A DNA stretch of 64,000 bases from Loktanella sp. Alg231-35 (GCF_900143545.1 NZ_FREV01000001.1:558001-622000); one strand, 5' to 3'. Counted from the stretch's first letter, positions 9,142 to 18,431 are shown. Notes: generated from the letters alone by a model not told the origin. A program made the numbers and translations.

Positions 9142-9900
9142 TCAAAATTGGGCGATTGTGACGCCAGCTTTTGTCAGATGATCGCGCAACCCGCGTGCCA
9201 GCGCAACGGCCCCCGGCGTATCGCCATGTAAACAAATCGTGTCGATTTGGCAGGGGATAAGCGTGCCGTTCTCGGCGATGATGGCCCCTGCTTCAAGCAT
9301 TTCTAGGACACGCGGTGCGGCGGCCTCTGCGTCATGCAGCACCGCACCCGGCAGGCTGCGGTCCACCAGTGTAGCGTCGTCGTTGTAAGCCCGGTCGGCG
9401 AAAATCTCGCCCGCCCAATTGCAGCCCAACTCGCGTGTCACCTCTTCCATCGCGGTTGCGGCCAGCACCATGATGATGATGTCAGGATCCACGTCCAATG
9501 CGGCCTGATAACAGGCACGCGCCAGCGCGTGATCGACGCACGCCATGTTCGAGAGTGCCCCGTGTAGTTTAAGGTGCCGGACCTGTCCGCCTGCCCGTTT
9601 CGCCATCGCCTGCGCCGCGCCCAATTGATAGGCGACAGCATTGGCGATTTCTTCATGTGGTAGCGGCAGCTTGCGCCGCCCGAACCCCTTGAGGTCCGCA
9701 AAACCGGGATGCGCACCGATCCCCACACCCTTTGCCACCGCCCGCTGCATCGTTTGTGCCATCACATCAGGGTCGCCCGCATGAAAACCGCAAGCGATGT
9801 TGGCCGAACTGACGATATCAAGCAGGGCTGCATCATCGCCCATCGTCCAGGGGCCAAAGCCTTCGCCCATATCTGCGTTCAGGTCGATGTTATGTGTCAT
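9142..9900 (-). CDS. pxpA: 5-oxoprolinase subunit PxpA (LamB/YcsF family)
   Basis: 252-residue subunit of the bacterial ATP-dependent 5-oxoprolinase PxpABC, which opens pyroglutamate to glutamate. The diagnostic N terminus DLNADMGEGFGPW is present, followed by SANIACGFHAGDP, IGAHPGFADLKGFGRR, HLKLHGAL and the C-terminal ICLHGDTPGAV. Length matches the family (~250). It directly follows pxpC (the pxpC stop and the pxpA ATG abut). The complete PxpB-PxpC-PxpA set in one operon makes the assignment secure. Confidence 0.94.
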   Translation of the reverse strand: MTHNIDLNADMGEGFGPWTMGDDAALLDIVSSANIACGFHAGDPDVMAQTMQRAVAKGVGIGAHPGFADLKGFGRRKLPLPHEEIANAVAYQLGAAQAMAKRAGGQVRHLKLHGALSNMACVDHALARACYQAALDVDPDIIIMVLAATAMEEVTRELGCNWAGEIFADRAYNDDATLVDRSLPGAVLHDAEAAAPRVLEMLEAGAIIAENGTLIPCQIDTICLHGDTPGAVALARGLRDHLTKAGVTIAQF

Positions 9901-10920
9901 TCAGGGCCTCTCAAGATCGTCACCGGGGGTTGCCCCGCTGATCAATTGGTAGCCAAGCAAGTCGGCAATGTCATGTGGGTCGCGCAGCACAGGCGTGCAG
10001 CGGGCCCTGAGTTGGCGCAATTGGGCGGCGTAAGTGGTGGCAGTGGCGTCGGCCTCTACCACGCTCAGGAACTGAAAGCGGAGTGCCGTGCCGGGGGCCG
10101 CTTGCGCCACTTTAGGCAGGTCGGCGGGGATGACGCTGCCGATCCGAGGGTAGCCGCCGATGGTCTGGCATTCGGCCAGCAGGATGTAGGGCACGCCATC
10201 GCCAGTCATCTGGATATCGCCGGATACAATCAGGTCCGACACGAATGTGAGGCCACCTTGCATACCGAAGCCTTTGCCTTCGTAATCGAGCCTGATCCCT
10301 TGCCTGTTTCCCCGCGGATTGCGTTGAAAAGTCGTCGTGGCAAAAGCCGCTAGCGTCTGATCCGAAAAGAAGCCGGTCTGGGGGCCGGGCATGATCCGTA
10401 TCGTGCCGCCAGAAAGCCGATCATCAACGTGCAGTTTGACCGGTGCGCGCATCCGGTCCATGTCAGCTCCGATGGGCAGCGCGTCATCTGTGGCAAGCCG
10501 CGTGCCGATCCCAGCGGTCAGATGTGTGGCACGGCTGTCCATGATGGGTGCTGTGGTGATGCCGCCAGCGAGGGCAAGGTATCCGTAGACGCCCTTGGTC
10601 GCGCCGGCGATTGTCAGCTTGGCGCCAGCGGGCAGGAATTGTGTGGTGTTATGTTCGACTGTCGCGCCGTCGATGTTTGCCTGCATCACGGCGCCAGTCA
10701 GGGCAAAGTGCGTCCCCTCGCTTACGGTGAATGTGCCGCCAAAGCCCATCATTTCGATCACAGCATTGTCGGTGCCTGCGCCAAGCAGCGCTGCCCCCTC
10801 AAGCAATGCCAGTGGATCGGCGGCGCCGCCGGTGGACAGCCCTTGAGCCTTCCATCCCGGCCTGCCGAGGTCTTGCACCGTCAGTCCCGGCCCGGCTTTG
10901 TGCAGCGTCAGGGTTGGCAT
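9901..10920 (-). CDS. pxpC: 5-oxoprolinase subunit PxpC (biotin-dependent carboxyltransferase-like, KipA family)
   Basis: 339-residue subunit. Family features include GPGLTVQDLGRPGW at the N terminus, the GAADPLALLEGAALLG segment, RIMPGPQTGFFSD and ILLAECQTIGGYPRIGSVIPADLPKVAQ. Together with PxpB it forms the part of 5-oxoprolinase related to urea amidolyase and KipI/KipA. The ATG at 10918-10920 overlaps the pxpB stop (TGATG), which sets the start and implies coupled translation. Confidence 0.94.
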   Translation of the reverse strand: MPTLTLHKAGPGLTVQDLGRPGWKAQGLSTGGAADPLALLEGAALLGAGTDNAVIEMMGFGGTFTVSEGTHFALTGAVMQANIDGATVEHNTTQFLPAGAKLTIAGATKGVYGYLALAGGITTAPIMDSRATHLTAGIGTRLATDDALPIGADMDRMRAPVKLHVDDRLSGGTIRIMPGPQTGFFSDQTLAAFATTTFQRNPRGNRQGIRLDYEGKGFGMQGGLTFVSDLIVSGDIQMTGDGVPYILLAECQTIGGYPRIGSVIPADLPKVAQAAPGTALRFQFLSVVEADATATTYAAQLRQLRARCTPVLRDPHDIADLLGYQLISGATPGDDLERP

Positions 10921-11654
10921 CAGCGCAGCACCTCGCATCTGGCACCGCCGTTGGTTGTGCCGTCCCGTTGGATCGTTGCGAAATCGGTGTCAGAGACAGC
11001 GGCGAATTGCACGACATCACCCGGTTGCAAGGCGAAAGGTTGTTTGGTTTCGGGCAGGTAGACGCGAAACGCTGTCTGTCCGATGTGCCGCCAACCGGTT
11101 GGGGCCTCTGCCGCCCAGATGATCAACTGGCGCACCGCACAGATCAGCGCCCCTTGGGGGAGCGTATCGGTCAGTGCGGATTGGCGGGGGATGTTCCAGT
11201 GGTCGGGCAGTAGACCCAGATAAGGTTGGCCGGGTGCGAACCCGATCGCCATGACCCGCACTTGCTGGGTTGTGATTTCTGCGATGGCTTGATCGACTGT
11301 GCATCCGGCCAATTGGGCTGCTTCGGCCAGTTGCGCGGCGTGATCGGGGCTGAAACAGGCCGGAATGCGCCAGAGCCGTCGGGGGGGCGTGTCGCCTGAC
11401 ATGGGCTCTGCCAACAGCGTGAGGATTGCGGTGGTGACGGCGTTCCGGTCTGTTGCCGACGGATCGAAACCGATGCGCACAGAGACCAGCGAGGGCGCAA
11501 CTTCGGTCACTCCGGCGATATCCGCCGCCTCGACCTGATCGCGAAACGCCAAGGCGCGGGCGTTGGCAGTGTCGTTGAGGTTGCGGGCAAAGCGCACAAG
11601 AATACCGTCCACGCCGAGCGGGCAAATCTCTGGGTCTTGCAGCGCGTCATTCAT
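10920..11654 (-). CDS. pxpB: 5-oxoprolinase subunit PxpB (KipI family)
   Basis: 244-residue subunit of 5-oxoprolinase. The KipI-type signatures VTEVAPSLVSVRIGFDP, the VMAIGFAPGQPYLGLLP loop and the IPRQSALTD-like segment are present, and the C-terminal part (GWRHIGQTAFRVYLPE) corresponds to the cyclophilin-like region. It is followed by pxpC with a TGATG overlap and preceded nine bases upstream by the rhodanese gene. Confidence 0.92.
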   Translation of the reverse strand: MNDALQDPEICPLGVDGILVRFARNLNDTANARALAFRDQVEAADIAGVTEVAPSLVSVRIGFDPSATDRNAVTTAILTLLAEPMSGDTPPRRLWRIPACFSPDHAAQLAEAAQLAGCTVDQAIAEITTQQVRVMAIGFAPGQPYLGLLPDHWNIPRQSALTDTLPQGALICAVRQLIIWAAEAPTGWRHIGQTAFRVYLPETKQPFALQPGDVVQFAAVSDTDFATIQRDGTTNGGARCEVLR

Positions 11655-11663
11655 GGGCGCGGT

Positions 11664-12065
11664 CTAGGGGGATTTGTCGAGGCTGTCGATGGGGCCGCCT
11701 GCTTTGGTCCAACTGCCAAAACCATCTTTGAGGTGCGCGGCCGGAAAGCCCATCTCGTTCAATGTCGCCACTGTCAACGCGGACCGCCATCCAGAGGCGC
11801 AATGAAAGATGAAGGTCCGGTCTTCACCGAAGATATCTTTGAAATAGGGGCTTTCGGGATCGACCCAGAACTCTGCCATGCCGCGCGGGCAATGAAAGCT
11901 GCCGGGGATCGCCCCGCTGCGCTGCCGCTCGCGGACATCGCGCAGATCAATGAAGGTGACATTTGGGTCATCCAGCATGGTGATGGCGTCAGCGGTTTCG
12001 ACTTCCTCGATCCGCGCGCGGGCTGCCGCCACGAGTGCGGCGGCGGATGTGGTGAGCTTGGGCAT
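11664..12065 (-). CDS. rhodanese-like domain protein
   Basis: 133-residue single-domain rhodanese. It carries the loop FHCASGWRSA with the putative persulfide-forming Cys89, and the N-terminal VTFIDLRDVRERQRSGAIPGS segment typical of the fold. The short length indicates a single catalytic domain without an inactive N-terminal repeat. A strong AAGGAG ribosome site precedes the ATG. It is the first gene of the operon leading into pxpBCA and the cupin, nine bases upstream of pxpB. Glutathione breakdown yields 5-oxoproline and persulfides are detoxified through glutathione, so a thiol-linked role is a reasonable inference, not a demonstration. Confidence 0.85.
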   Translation of the reverse strand: MPKLTTSAAALVAAARARIEEVETADAITMLDDPNVTFIDLRDVRERQRSGAIPGSFHCPRGMAEFWVDPESPYFKDIFGEDRTFIFHCASGWRSALTVATLNEMGFPAAHLKDGFGSWTKAGGPIDSLDKSP

Positions 12066-12223
12066 AGCGTCTCCTTTGCAATCATCTTGCGCACAGCGGG
12101 CAGGGGGATGTCCAGAATGGACTGCAACAATTCCTGACGCCGATATGATGAGGGTTCATTTTACTCTGAGCGGAAGTTTGGCCTAGGTGGCCCCAACGCA
12201 AATTTACTCACGGAGACCCCAAA

Positions 12224-12949
12224 ATGCGCACATCAACCCTAACTTTCCTTTGCCTTCTTGCCGCAGCCGCAGGCCCGACCCTTGCCCAGGAAGACACCAC
12301 CGACACGGACGCAATGACCGAAGAAGTGATGGAAGAGATGGCTGACGAAACGATGGCCGAGGATGCCATGGAAGACGAAACGATGTCTGAAGACACCATG
12401 GCGGAAGACACTATGGCCGAAGAGACTATGGCGGACGACACCATGGCAGAAGACACCATGGAGGAGGAAATGGCTGAAGAGGAGACCATGGCCGAGGATG
12501 TCATGCAGGAAGCGACACCAAGCCTTGAAGAGATCGCCGCCGCCGATCCTAACCTCGAGGTTGCTAAGAACGAAGACGGCGAAGTCGATGCGATGGTTAT
12601 GCTCTCGGATGTGTTGTTCAGCTTTGGCGACGCCTCTTTGGAGGCCTCATCGTTGGAAACATTGCGTGGTGTTGCCGACAAACTCGACGGTGTCACCGCC
12701 ATTGAGATCACTGGCCATACCGATGCCATTGGCGATGAATCCTTCAATGAAGCGCTTGGTCAGCGGCGCGCTGATGCGGTGCGCGACTGGCTGATCGCCA
12801 ATACCGATCTGGCGGCGGAAGTCGTGACTTCACGCGGCGTCGGAGAAACCGATCCGATTGCGCCCAACCTTACCGAGGATGGTGCCGACAACCCCGCTGG
12901 GCGCGCCCAGAACCGTAGGGTGGAATTCACCTTGCCTGACGCGGGCTGA
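12224..12949 (+). CDS. OmpA-family protein with Met/acidic pentapeptide repeat
   Basis: 241-residue exported protein. A signal peptide ends near LAQ (residues 1-22). Residues ~25-100 are an extremely acidic, methionine-rich low-complexity region with 14 methionines and almost no positive charge. Residues ~125-238 form an OmpA C-terminal domain (VLFSFGDASLE, EITGHTDAIGDESFNEALGQRRADAVRDWL, RGVGETDPIAPN, NRRVEF) that would bind peptidoglycan. No N-terminal beta-barrel is present, so it is a periplasmic or lipid-independent envelope protein rather than a porin. A GGAG site precedes the ATG. It is divergent from the rhodanese operon and upstream of an RND efflux pair on the same strand, 175 bases away. 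Confidence 0.85.
   Translation: MRTSTLTFLCLLAAAAGPTLAQEDTTDTDAMTEEVMEEMADETMAEDAMEDETMSEDTMAEDTMAEETMADDTMAEDTMEEEMAEEETMAEDVMQEATPSLEEIAAADPNLEVAKNEDGEVDAMVMLSDVLFSFGDASLEASSLETLRGVADKLDGVTAIEITGHTDAIGDESFNEALGQRRADAVRDWLIANTDLAAEVVTSRGVGETDPIAPNLTEDGADNPAGRAQNRRVEFTLPDAG
12338..12505 (+). repeat. 15-bp degenerate tandem repeat encoding M-[AE]-[ED]-[ED]-T
   Basis: ATG codons occur exactly every 15 bases at 12338, 12353, 12368, 12383, 12398, 12413, 12428, 12443 and 12458, then at 12470, 12488 and 12503. The unit codes for Met followed by small or acidic residues and usually Thr. The period at DNA level is a classic substrate for slipped-strand length change without loss of reading frame. Confidence 0.85.
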
Positions 12950-13124
12950 TCAGACCGTAGGCAGAGGGCCACAGCTGTGATCAGCGGTGGTCCTCGCCCA
13001 TTTTGCGACTTATTCTTGCCCGCTCTCTGGTAACTGCGGCAAACTGACCATAACTATCCCTCATTCAATTCTGTCTGCGGATTTGACCTGCGTGTGTCCG
13101 CAATGACGATCGAGGGATAAGCCA

Positions 13125-14270
13125 ATGGCATCTGATACAACCCCGAATTTGACGGGAAAACTGACATTTCAAAATGACAAGGGCGCTGGGCGCTCAAAAT
13201 GGCTCGCTGTTTTGCTGGCGCTCATTTTGGTGGGCTGGATGGGCAGCGGATACATCATTCCCACTGCCGATGCCGAGGAGGCGGCCCCTGAGGCACCGGC
13301 CAAGCGTGCAATTGCGGTCGCCGTCTTGCCGTCGCAAGCCAAGGACGTGCAACTGGTGCTGAGCGCCGAAGGCCAATCAGAACCGGACCGTGCCAGCGGC
13401 ATTCAGGCCGAAGCCACCGGGCAAGTCCAATCGGTCCTCGTTGCCCGTGGTGATCTGGTGACAGCTGGCCAAGAGATTGGCCGCATTGACGCAGAAACGA
13501 TCCAGGCTCAGTTGGCGCAGGCTCAAGCGCAGCAAGAACAGGCGACCCGTGATCTGAACAATGCCCTTGCCTTGCAGGCGCGCGGCGTCGCGACCGAAGA
13601 CCGGGTGAGCCAATCGCGTGCCGCAAAAGCCGCTACCGATGCGGCTGTTTCGGCCGCAGAACAACAGTTGGATAATACCGTCGTTCGTGCCCCATTTGCG
13701 GGCCGTCTCAATGACATGACCCTTGATGAGGGCGAGTTTGTTGATGCAGGTGACGTTGTTGCCGAAGTTTTGGACAATGATCCGCTGACCGTTGTTATTC
13801 AGGTGCCGCAGCAGGCCCTGTCTCGCATTGATATCGGCCAGATGGCCCAAGTGCAGTTTATCACGGGCGAAGAACGCAGTGGTGCGGTGAGTTTTATCGG
13901 GGCCAATGCTGATCAGCAAACCCGGACATTCCGCGTTGAAGTCACCGTCGATAATCCTGACAGCGTGATGCCTGCGGGTCTGAGCGCGCGCATTGTCCTT
14001 CCAACCGGCATGGCCCGAGGGCATTTTATCTCACCCGCGATCCTGTCGCTGGGCACAGATGGTGCGCTTGGTATCAAAACCGTTGAGAGCGACAACACAG
14101 TGGCCTTTGCCCCGGTGTCGATTGTACGCGCCCAAACAGATGGTGTCTGGGTCACAGGCCTGCCGGAAGAGGCGGATATTATCACCGTCGGTCAGGGTTT
14201 TGTTGGCGCGGGTGACGTGGTTGAGCCACGCCTGGTGGAGGCAGCGCAAACTGCGGGAGTGTCACAATGA
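13125..14270 (+). CDS. RND efflux periplasmic adaptor (membrane fusion protein)
   Basis: 381-residue MFP/HlyD-family protein. A single N-terminal membrane helix (about residues 25-44) anchors it in the inner membrane. The lipoyl-like halves (GIQAEATGQVQSVLVARGDLVTAGQEIGR and the later VVRAPFAGRLNDMTLDEGEFVDAGD) bracket an alpha-helical hairpin rich in Ala and Gln, and a beta-barrel domain follows. There is no lipobox cysteine. Its stop overlaps the start of the pump gene (ATGA), so the two form an operon. No outer-membrane TolC-type factor is present in the window, so the pump must use one encoded elsewhere. Substrates are unknown. Confidence 0.9.
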   Translation: MASDTTPNLTGKLTFQNDKGAGRSKWLAVLLALILVGWMGSGYIIPTADAEEAAPEAPAKRAIAVAVLPSQAKDVQLVLSAEGQSEPDRASGIQAEATGQVQSVLVARGDLVTAGQEIGRIDAETIQAQLAQAQAQQEQATRDLNNALALQARGVATEDRVSQSRAAKAATDAAVSAAEQQLDNTVVRAPFAGRLNDMTLDEGEFVDAGDVVAEVLDNDPLTVVIQVPQQALSRIDIGQMAQVQFITGEERSGAVSFIGANADQQTRTFRVEVTVDNPDSVMPAGLSARIVLPTGMARGHFISPAILSLGTDGALGIKTVESDNTVAFAPVSIVRAQTDGVWVTGLPEEADIITVGQGFVGAGDVVEPRLVEAAQTAGVSQ

Positions 14271-17200
14271 TTGGTTTGATCGATGCGGCCTTCAGCCGCA
14301 GCAAGGTTGTGCAGCTGGTCTTGTTCTTTCTGCTGGCGATTGGTGCGCTGTCCTACAGTGCGATCCCCAAGGAAAGTAACCCCGAAATCCCCATTCCGGT
14401 GGCCTATGTCTCGACCTCGATTGACGGCATCTCGCCAGAGGATTCCGAGGATGTGCTGATCGGACCAATGGAGGCTGAATTTGCGTCACTCACCGGATTG
14501 AAATCCATGACGGCGACAGCCAGCGAAGGCCGTGCGACTGTGCAGCTGGAGTTTGAACCGGGCTTTGATTCCGATGCCGCACTGGACAAGGTCCGCGAAG
14601 CTGCAGACAAGGCCGAAAGTGAACTGCCGTCGGATGCCAGCATCACGGTCACGGAAATCAACACCGCCCTCTTTCCGATCATGACAGCGATCCTGTCCGG
14701 CCCCGTGCCGGAACGCACGCTGAACGCTTTGGCCGAAGATCTGCAAGACGACATTGAATCGCTCAGTGGTGTGCTTGAGGTGGATGTCGGCGGCAAGCGC
14801 ACAGAGCTGTTGGAGGTGTTGATCGATCCGACTGTTTTCGAGACGTACAACATTTCGTTTGATGAGCTGATTAGCTCAATCACCAACAACAATCAGTTGA
14901 TTGCCGCAGGTGCGATTGAGAGCGAAGCGGGTCGCGTTGTCTTGAAGGTGCCGGGTTTGATCGAGAACCTTGAAGATGTGATGGAGCTGCCCATTCTGGT
15001 GCGCGGCCAGACGGTTGTGACCTTTGCCGATGTGGCGACGATCCGGCGCACCTTTGAAGATCCCACAGGTTTTGCCCGGATTGACGGCCAGCCCGCACTT
15101 GCCCTTGAGATAAAAAAGCGGGTTGGTGCAAACATCATCGAGACCGTTGACGAGGTGCGTGCCGTCATCGACAGCGCGCGGGCGGATTGGCCGGAAAGCG
15201 TGCAAGTTCGCTACACGCTGGACGAAAGTGAGCAGGTGCAATCCATGCTCAGCGATCTGGAAGCCAACGTGATTGCCGCCATCATTCTGGTGATGATCGT
15301 GGTGGTCTATGCGCTTGGCTTGCGGTCGTCCTTGCTGGTGGGCCTGGCCATTCCCGGTGCGTTTCTGAGCGGTGTTGCGGGTCTTTATTTCATGGGCTTC
15401 ACGATGAATATCGTGGTTCTCTTTTCTCTGATCCTTGTCGTAGGGATGCTGGTGGACGGGGCAATCGTCACGGTAGAGCTCGCCGACCGATATCTGCACG
15501 ACGGCGATGCACCAAAGATTGCCTACGCCAAAGCAGCCAAGCGGATGGCGTGGCCTATCATTGCCTCGACCGCGACGACGCTTTGCGTGTTCTTCCCGCT
15601 GTTGTTCTGGACCGGTGTGGTTGGCGAATTCATGAAATTCCTGCCGATCACAGTGATCTTTACGCTGGCTGCATCACTGTTCATGGCACTGATCTTTATC
15701 CCTGTCATGGGCGGATTGATTGGCAAGCGCCAAGCGCAGTCAGCCAAGGCCAAGGCCCAGCTTTATGCCGCCGAAAAGGGTGATCCACGCGATATGACCG
15801 GCTTTATGGGCGGTTACGTGCGGGTGCTGCAATGGTCGCTGCTGCGCCCTTGGACCACGTTGAGCTTTGCCATGATGGCGCTGGTGGCCTCTTTTGTTGC
15901 TTATGGCAGCCTTGGCAATGGTTTGACCTTCTTTCCAGAGGTTGAACCCGACTATGCGCAGGTCGAGGTGCGGGCAAAGGACAATTTTTCGGTCTATGAG
16001 CAGGATGCGCTGGTCCGTCAGGTTGAGGCCCGTTTGGCCAATTATGAAGAGATCGCAAGCGTCTATGCCCGCTCTGGCAGTTCAAACGACGGCGGCGATG
16101 TGATCGGGTCGTTGCAATTGGAATTGGCGGAATGGGACACGCGCCGCCCAGTGACCCAGATCGCAGTGGACATCCGCACCGATATGGCTGAAATCCCCGG
16201 TATCGATGTGCAGGTGCAGACTGACTCCGGTGGTCCCGGTGGCGGCAAGCCGATCAATCTGGAGGTTCTGGGTAATATTCGGGCCGAACAGGAAACTGCC
16301 GTCCAGACCATCATCGCCAAGATGGAGCAGATGGGCGGTTTCATCGACGTTGTCGAATCCCGCCCTAACCCCGGTGTGGAATGGCAGATCACTGTTGACC
16401 GCTCAGAGGCGGCGCGCAGTGGCGCCAATGTCGCCCTGTTAGGGCAGGCCGTGCAGCTGCTGACCAGCGGCATCACCGTTGCCGATTATCGCCCAGAAGA
16501 TGGCGATGGCGAGGTTGATATCGTTGTCCGGTTTCCTGCTGTAGACCGGACCTTGGCCGAGTTGGAATCGCTGCGCGTTCCCACAAACGCAGGTCTTGTG
16601 CCGATCTCGAACTTTGTCTCCTTTAGTCCAGCCCCGCAAAGCGGTGAGATCACCCGCATTGATCAGGCCCGTGTCATCACGATCTCGGCCGATGTGACAA
16701 GCGATGTGCTGGCCAATGATCAAACCATCGCCTTGCAGGCCGCCATTGAAACGCTTGATCTGCCCAGCAGTGTCAGCGTTGAATTCGGCGGCGAGGCCGA
16801 GGAACAGGCTGACGCAATGAGCTTTCTTGTTGGTGCGTTTGCGTCGGCGATTGGCCTGATGTTCCTGATCCTGCTGACCCAGTTCAATAGCTTCTGGCAG
16901 GCCTTTGTCGTCATGTCTGCAATCGTCTTCTCGATCGCGGGGGTCCTGATTGGATTGATGGTCACAGGCCGGCCCTTTGGCGTGGTCATGGGCGGGATTG
17001 GTGTTATCGCGTTGGCGGGGATTGTTGTGAACAACAACATCGTGCTGATCGACACGTTCAACCAACTCAAGGCGCAGGGCCTATCCTCGCTCGAGGCGGC
17101 CTTGCGTACCGGTGCGCAGCGTTTGCGCCCTGTTGTGCTGACCTCGGTGACGACTGCGCTGGGCCTGATGCCGATGGTGATTGGCCTGAATATCAACTTC

Positions 17201-17386
17201 TTTACCCGCGAAATCATCTATGGCGCCCCGTCAACCCAATGGTGGACCGAACTGTCCAGTGCGATTGCCGGTGGATTGGTCTTTGCGACGATCCTGACCT
17301 TGCTGGTCACCCCGGCAATGCTGATGCTGGGCGAACGGCGGGCAAAGCGGTTTGAAACCGGCCCTGATCTGGTGCCTGCCGAATAA
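14267..17386 (+). CDS. RND-family efflux pump permease (HAE1-like) with altered proton relay
   Basis: 1039-residue inner-membrane pump with the RND layout: TM1, a large periplasmic loop, TM2-7, a second loop and TM8-12. The TM4 motif reads GMLVDGAIVTVE, with Asp397 followed by Gly398 where AcrB has the Asp407-Asp408 pair. The TM10 position of AcrB Lys940 is Asn (VVNNNIVLID, Asn922-924). It therefore belongs to an HAE1 branch with a single relay aspartate. Cytoplasmic segments between TM6 and TM7 contain the usual amphipathic helix. It forms an operon with the adaptor upstream. Substrate range is unknown. Confidence 0.9.
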   Translation: MIGLIDAAFSRSKVVQLVLFFLLAIGALSYSAIPKESNPEIPIPVAYVSTSIDGISPEDSEDVLIGPMEAEFASLTGLKSMTATASEGRATVQLEFEPGFDSDAALDKVREAADKAESELPSDASITVTEINTALFPIMTAILSGPVPERTLNALAEDLQDDIESLSGVLEVDVGGKRTELLEVLIDPTVFETYNISFDELISSITNNNQLIAAGAIESEAGRVVLKVPGLIENLEDVMELPILVRGQTVVTFADVATIRRTFEDPTGFARIDGQPALALEIKKRVGANIIETVDEVRAVIDSARADWPESVQVRYTLDESEQVQSMLSDLEANVIAAIILVMIVVVYALGLRSSLLVGLAIPGAFLSGVAGLYFMGFTMNIVVLFSLILVVGMLVDGAIVTVELADRYLHDGDAPKIAYAKAAKRMAWPIIASTATTLCVFFPLLFWTGVVGEFMKFLPITVIFTLAASLFMALIFIPVMGGLIGKRQAQSAKAKAQLYAAEKGDPRDMTGFMGGYVRVLQWSLLRPWTTLSFAMMALVASFVAYGSLGNGLTFFPEVEPDYAQVEVRAKDNFSVYEQDALVRQVEARLANYEEIASVYARSGSSNDGGDVIGSLQLELAEWDTRRPVTQIAVDIRTDMAEIPGIDVQVQTDSGGPGGGKPINLEVLGNIRAEQETAVQTIIAKMEQMGGFIDVVESRPNPGVEWQITVDRSEAARSGANVALLGQAVQLLTSGITVADYRPEDGDGEVDIVVRFPAVDRTLAELESLRVPTNAGLVPISNFVSFSPAPQSGEITRIDQARVITISADVTSDVLANDQTIALQAAIETLDLPSSVSVEFGGEAEEQADAMSFLVGAFASAIGLMFLILLTQFNSFWQAFVVMSAIVFSIAGVLIGLMVTGRPFGVVMGGIGVIALAGIVVNNNIVLIDTFNQLKAQGLSSLEAALRTGAQRLRPVVLTSVTTALGLMPMVIGLNINFFTREIIYGAPSTQWWTELSSAIAGGLVFATILTLLVTPAMLMLGERRAKRFETGPDLVPAE

Positions 17387-17393
17387 GTCTGCG

Positions 17394-18431
17394 CTAAAGG
17401 ATCTTTCTGGCGGTATGTTCTGCTGCTGCCAGTGCTCCTTCGATCAACCCGCCGTTGTCGGGGGCCATTTCGGTGGAGGTAAAGATGAGTTTGTCATTCC
17501 AGACACGCGAAAGTGGGGCTGGCATTTGATAGGGTGGATGCCCCGTAGGGGGTGTGGCGTCTGCGGCGGTCGAGGTGAATGCCGCGGCTGACCAGTCCTC
17601 CAAGTGGCTTGTCAGTGGTTTGCTTGCGGCTGCACCAAAGATGTTTGTCAGCTGCGTCAGTGCGGCATGCTGTACCTGATCACCGACCTGCGCGCGGACA
17701 TGTGCCGGAAGCCCGACAAAGCCGAAGAGCGCGCCAAATGTGCCATCCTCGGGGCTGGCATCATGGATTTCGACCATTGGACCCCGCCTGCTGCTTGCGT
17801 CACCTGAAAGGCCCGCATCACGCCAGAAGGGCGTGCCATAGACGGCGACAAATTTAGCATGTGCACCCATCCAAGTAGGGATGGATTTGAGTGTGGCGAT
17901 TTGGGGTAGAACAGGCGCATATGTCAGGTCGGCGGCGACCCGAGGTGGCAAGGCCAGCACGATCCGGTCTGCGGTGATGGTCCGCCCATCGGCGAGCGTC
18001 GCGCTTGGCGCGTCGCTGATATGTGCGGCTTGCGCGTTCATCGTCATGCGTGACGGATCAAGCCGTGCTGCCAGCGCGTCGGTCAGGGCGCTGGTCCCGC
18101 CCCCAATCCGCAGTGCACCCGCCATCGACATGAAGCCTGCATTTTGCATGACCTCGCCACTTGCTTGCTCATAAAGCTGTGTGCCTTGCGCGTGTTGTTC
18201 AAATGCATGCAGGCCCAGTTCGGGCAGCAGGGCCGCGATCCGTTCTTGCCCCGGCCAAATCCATGATGGCCCAAGATCAACGGCGACATCACCCACGATC
18301 AGCGATTTGATCCGCCCGCCCAAGCGCCTGCGCGCGTCCAACAGATGATAGTCGTGGTCTGCCTGTTGTAGGCGATAAGCCAAAGATAGCCCGCTAAGGC
18401 CGCCACCAATGATTAATGTTTGGGTGTGCAT
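17394..18431 (-). CDS. flavin-containing amine oxidase family protein
   Basis: 345-residue FAD enzyme. The N-terminal Rossmann motif is LIIGGGLSGLSLAYRLQ, followed by LLDARRRLGGRIKSL, the amine-oxidase GGRI signature. A mid-protein ADRIVLALPPRVAADL segment and a C-terminal region ending GLIEGALAAAEHTAR resemble monoamine oxidase and NAD(P)/FAD-dependent oxidoreductases. It is shorter than eukaryotic MAO because it lacks the membrane helix. It converges with the RND pump gene, leaving only 7 bases between stops. The substrate is not identifiable. Confidence 0.8.
   Translation of the reverse strand: MHTQTLIIGGGLSGLSLAYRLQQADHDYHLLDARRRLGGRIKSLIVGDVAVDLGPSWIWPGQERIAALLPELGLHAFEQHAQGTQLYEQASGEVMQNAGFMSMAGALRIGGGTSALTDALAARLDPSRMTMNAQAAHISDAPSATLADGRTITADRIVLALPPRVAADLTYAPVLPQIATLKSIPTWMGAHAKFVAVYGTPFWRDAGLSGDASSRRGPMVEIHDASPEDGTFGALFGFVGLPAHVRAQVGDQVQHAALTQLTNIFGAAASKPLTSHLEDWSAAAFTSTAADATPPTGHPPYQMPAPLSRVWNDKLIFTSTEMAPDNGGLIEGALAAAEHTARKIL

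Noticed and set aside
12338..12505. Regular direct repeats considered as a CRISPR array
   Set aside because: The units are 15 bp, contiguous and in frame within a gene; no spacers.
12208..12747. 179-residue Ser/Met-rich frame antisense to the OmpA-family gene
   Set aside because: It is the mirror of the 15-bp repeat; the plus-strand protein has a signal peptide, ribosome site and OmpA domain.
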